7,614 bases of DNA from the NCBI GenBank assembly GCA_016939345.1, contig JAFGHG010000149.1:1-7614 (forward strand), written 5' to 3'. This DNA comes from Candidatus Omnitrophota bacterium (GTDB lineage: Bacteria > Omnitrophota > Gorgyraeia > Duberdicusellales > 4484-171). The notes below the pieces were generated by a model. That model saw only the letters and a list, made by a program, of their open reading frames with translations, was not told the DNA's origin and did no database searches. This document shows positions 6,769-7,614 of the stretch, piece by piece. The translations under genes were made by a program, and so were the position numbers. Position 1 is the stretch's first letter, and the number at the start of each line of letters is the position of its first letter.

Positions 6769-7614
6769 TTTTTAGATACTTTTTCTTTTTTTTGTTGTAT
6801 TTCCCGAGCCACTTCTTCAGGGGTTTTCAGCCCGTTTACTATCTGCTGTAATCCCTTGTTCAGAGTTTCAATAACCCTTGAGTCTTCATTTTGAGGCCAA
6901 GTATCAGGGTGAGTTAGATTGTCGAGATTAGGGATCAAATCTTTCAGGATCGGTGCAAGCACATCTTCATTGCCCATAATCGATGAAAGGTTGCTGGTTT
7001 CTTTTATCAAAAAGACTTGCTGTTCTTTTTCAGTAAGCCACTTTAAAAAATCAACAGCCTGTTCTTTATCCGTAGAATTTGCGTTCACCATGAACGAGGC
7101 TCCCGCGCCTCCCCAGATTTTTACCGGGTATATATCTGATACTCTTGGCAGAGAAAAGAAAGCGTATTCCAACTGCGGGTTTAATTGGTCATAAACATTG
7201 ACTGACCAGCTGCCGTTAAAAGAAAATAGGGCTTTTCCTCTGGCAAAAGCGTCCTCTGCCTCTTTATTTGTCATTGTAGCTATGTTTGGAGCTAGAATGC
7301 CGGCATCTTTTAATATGGCAAAAAGATTAAATACTTTCAACCAGTCGGGATCCGTATAGCTGATTTCCCCCTTGATAGTTCTTAAAAACTTATCTTCTCC
7401 CATAAGGTTTATGGCCCATTCAGTTGCTAAAGCATTAAGAAGCCATCCTTCTCCCCATCCGGAAATAAATCCTATGGTATTTAATTTTGTCTTAGCCTCT
7501 TTAGCATATTCCATGAATTGGTCGAATGTTTTGGGAGGATCAGCATGGCCAAGTGAATTAAGAATTTTTTTGTTATAGACAAACTGCATTATTGTGGTGT
7601 CGATGGGGGCTCCG
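6765..7614 (-). CDS. Extracellular solute-binding protein, family 1 (sugar ABC importer), N-terminus cut by window edge
   Basis: The open frame runs off the right edge: eight codons (GAPIDTTI) precede the ATG at 7589, which is therefore an internal Met, not the start. About 282 residues are seen; family members are usually 400-450, so the signal peptide and about a third of the protein lie outside. Seen family features in order: QFVYNKKILN with LG..DPPKTFDQFMEYAK, matching the common YNK..F....G...PPKTWDE pattern; ALFSFNGSW, the segment before the hinge; then IWGGAGASFMVNANSTDKEQAVDFLKWLTEKEQQ, the usual G.G..V..NS...E.A..FLKWL block. The C-terminus is Lys-rich. In this family the protein captures sugars outside the cytoplasm and delivers them to the two permeases coded directly downstream, the first of which overlaps it by 4 bases. 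The ligand cannot be told from this fragment. Confidence 0.93.
   Translation of the reverse strand, partial: GAPIDTTIMQFVYNKKILNSLGHADPPKTFDQFMEYAKEAKTKLNTIGFISGWGEGWLLNALATEWAINLMGEDKFLRTIKGEISYTDPDWLKVFNLFAILKDAGILAPNIATMTNKEAEDAFARGKALFSFNGSWSVNVYDQLNPQLEYAFFSLPRVSDIYPVKIWGGAGASFMVNANSTDKEQAVDFLKWLTEKEQQVFLIKETSNLSSIMGNEDVLAPILKDLIPNLDNLTHPDTWPQNEDSRVIETLNKGLQQIVNGLKTPEEVAREIQQKKEKVSKK

Noticed and set aside
7372..7578. Plus-strand frame opposite the solute-binding protein gene
   Set aside because: Antisense to strong family motifs; no start signal or domain of its own.
7587..7589. ATG at 7589 as the start of the solute-binding protein
   Set aside because: The frame stays open upstream to the edge, and the residues after it align with the middle of the family, not its signal peptide.

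Overview
All six genes in this window lie on the minus strand and read right to left. The layout suggests one carbohydrate-acquisition operon of a Gram-negative-type bacterium. The DNA is AT-rich (by eye, not computed), genes are tightly packed with ATGA overlaps, and Shine-Dalgarno sites of the AGGAG type are present. The Sec-exported tandem-domain protein and the TPR-plus-glycosidase architecture remind me of uncultivated lineages such as Candidatus Omnitrophota. That placement is a guess from family resemblance and nothing here proves it.

In transcription order: (1) the C-terminal part of a family 1-type extracellular sugar-binding protein, 7614-6765, cut by the right edge; (2) a MalF/UgpA-type permease, 6768-5857; (3) a MalG/UgpE-type permease, 5873-5037, with a GTG start; (4) an exported 800-residue protein with a TPR-like N-terminal half, two EF-hand-like calcium loops and a GH2-like TIM barrel, 5040-2638; (5) an exported 396-residue protein made of two copies of a carbohydrate-binding-like beta-sandwich, 2606-1416; (6) a second GH2-like glycosidase, 1342 to the left edge, held to the membrane by an N-terminal helix and coiled coil, lacking perhaps only about ten residues at its C-terminus. 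Genes 1 to 4 are translationally coupled by overlaps of 4, 17 and 4 bases. Gene 5 follows after 31 bases with a strong ribosome binding site. Gene 6 follows after a 73-base gap that holds a perfect 11-bp hairpin.

A plausible joint role is this: the two glycosidases trim a polymer or oligosaccharide outside the cytoplasm, the double binding-domain protein holds the glycan, and the CUT1-type ABC importer takes up the products. No ATPase, regulator or promoter is visible; the operon begins beyond the right edge. The glycan cannot be named from the sequence. No RNA genes, CRISPR arrays, transposases or plus-strand genes were found, and no gene-free stretch exceeds 300 bases. The most unusual details are a GC-rich palindrome with flanking imperfect repeats inside the signal-peptide region of gene 4, the pairing of two divergent glycosidase paralogues with different cellular anchoring, and the hairpin just before gene 6.
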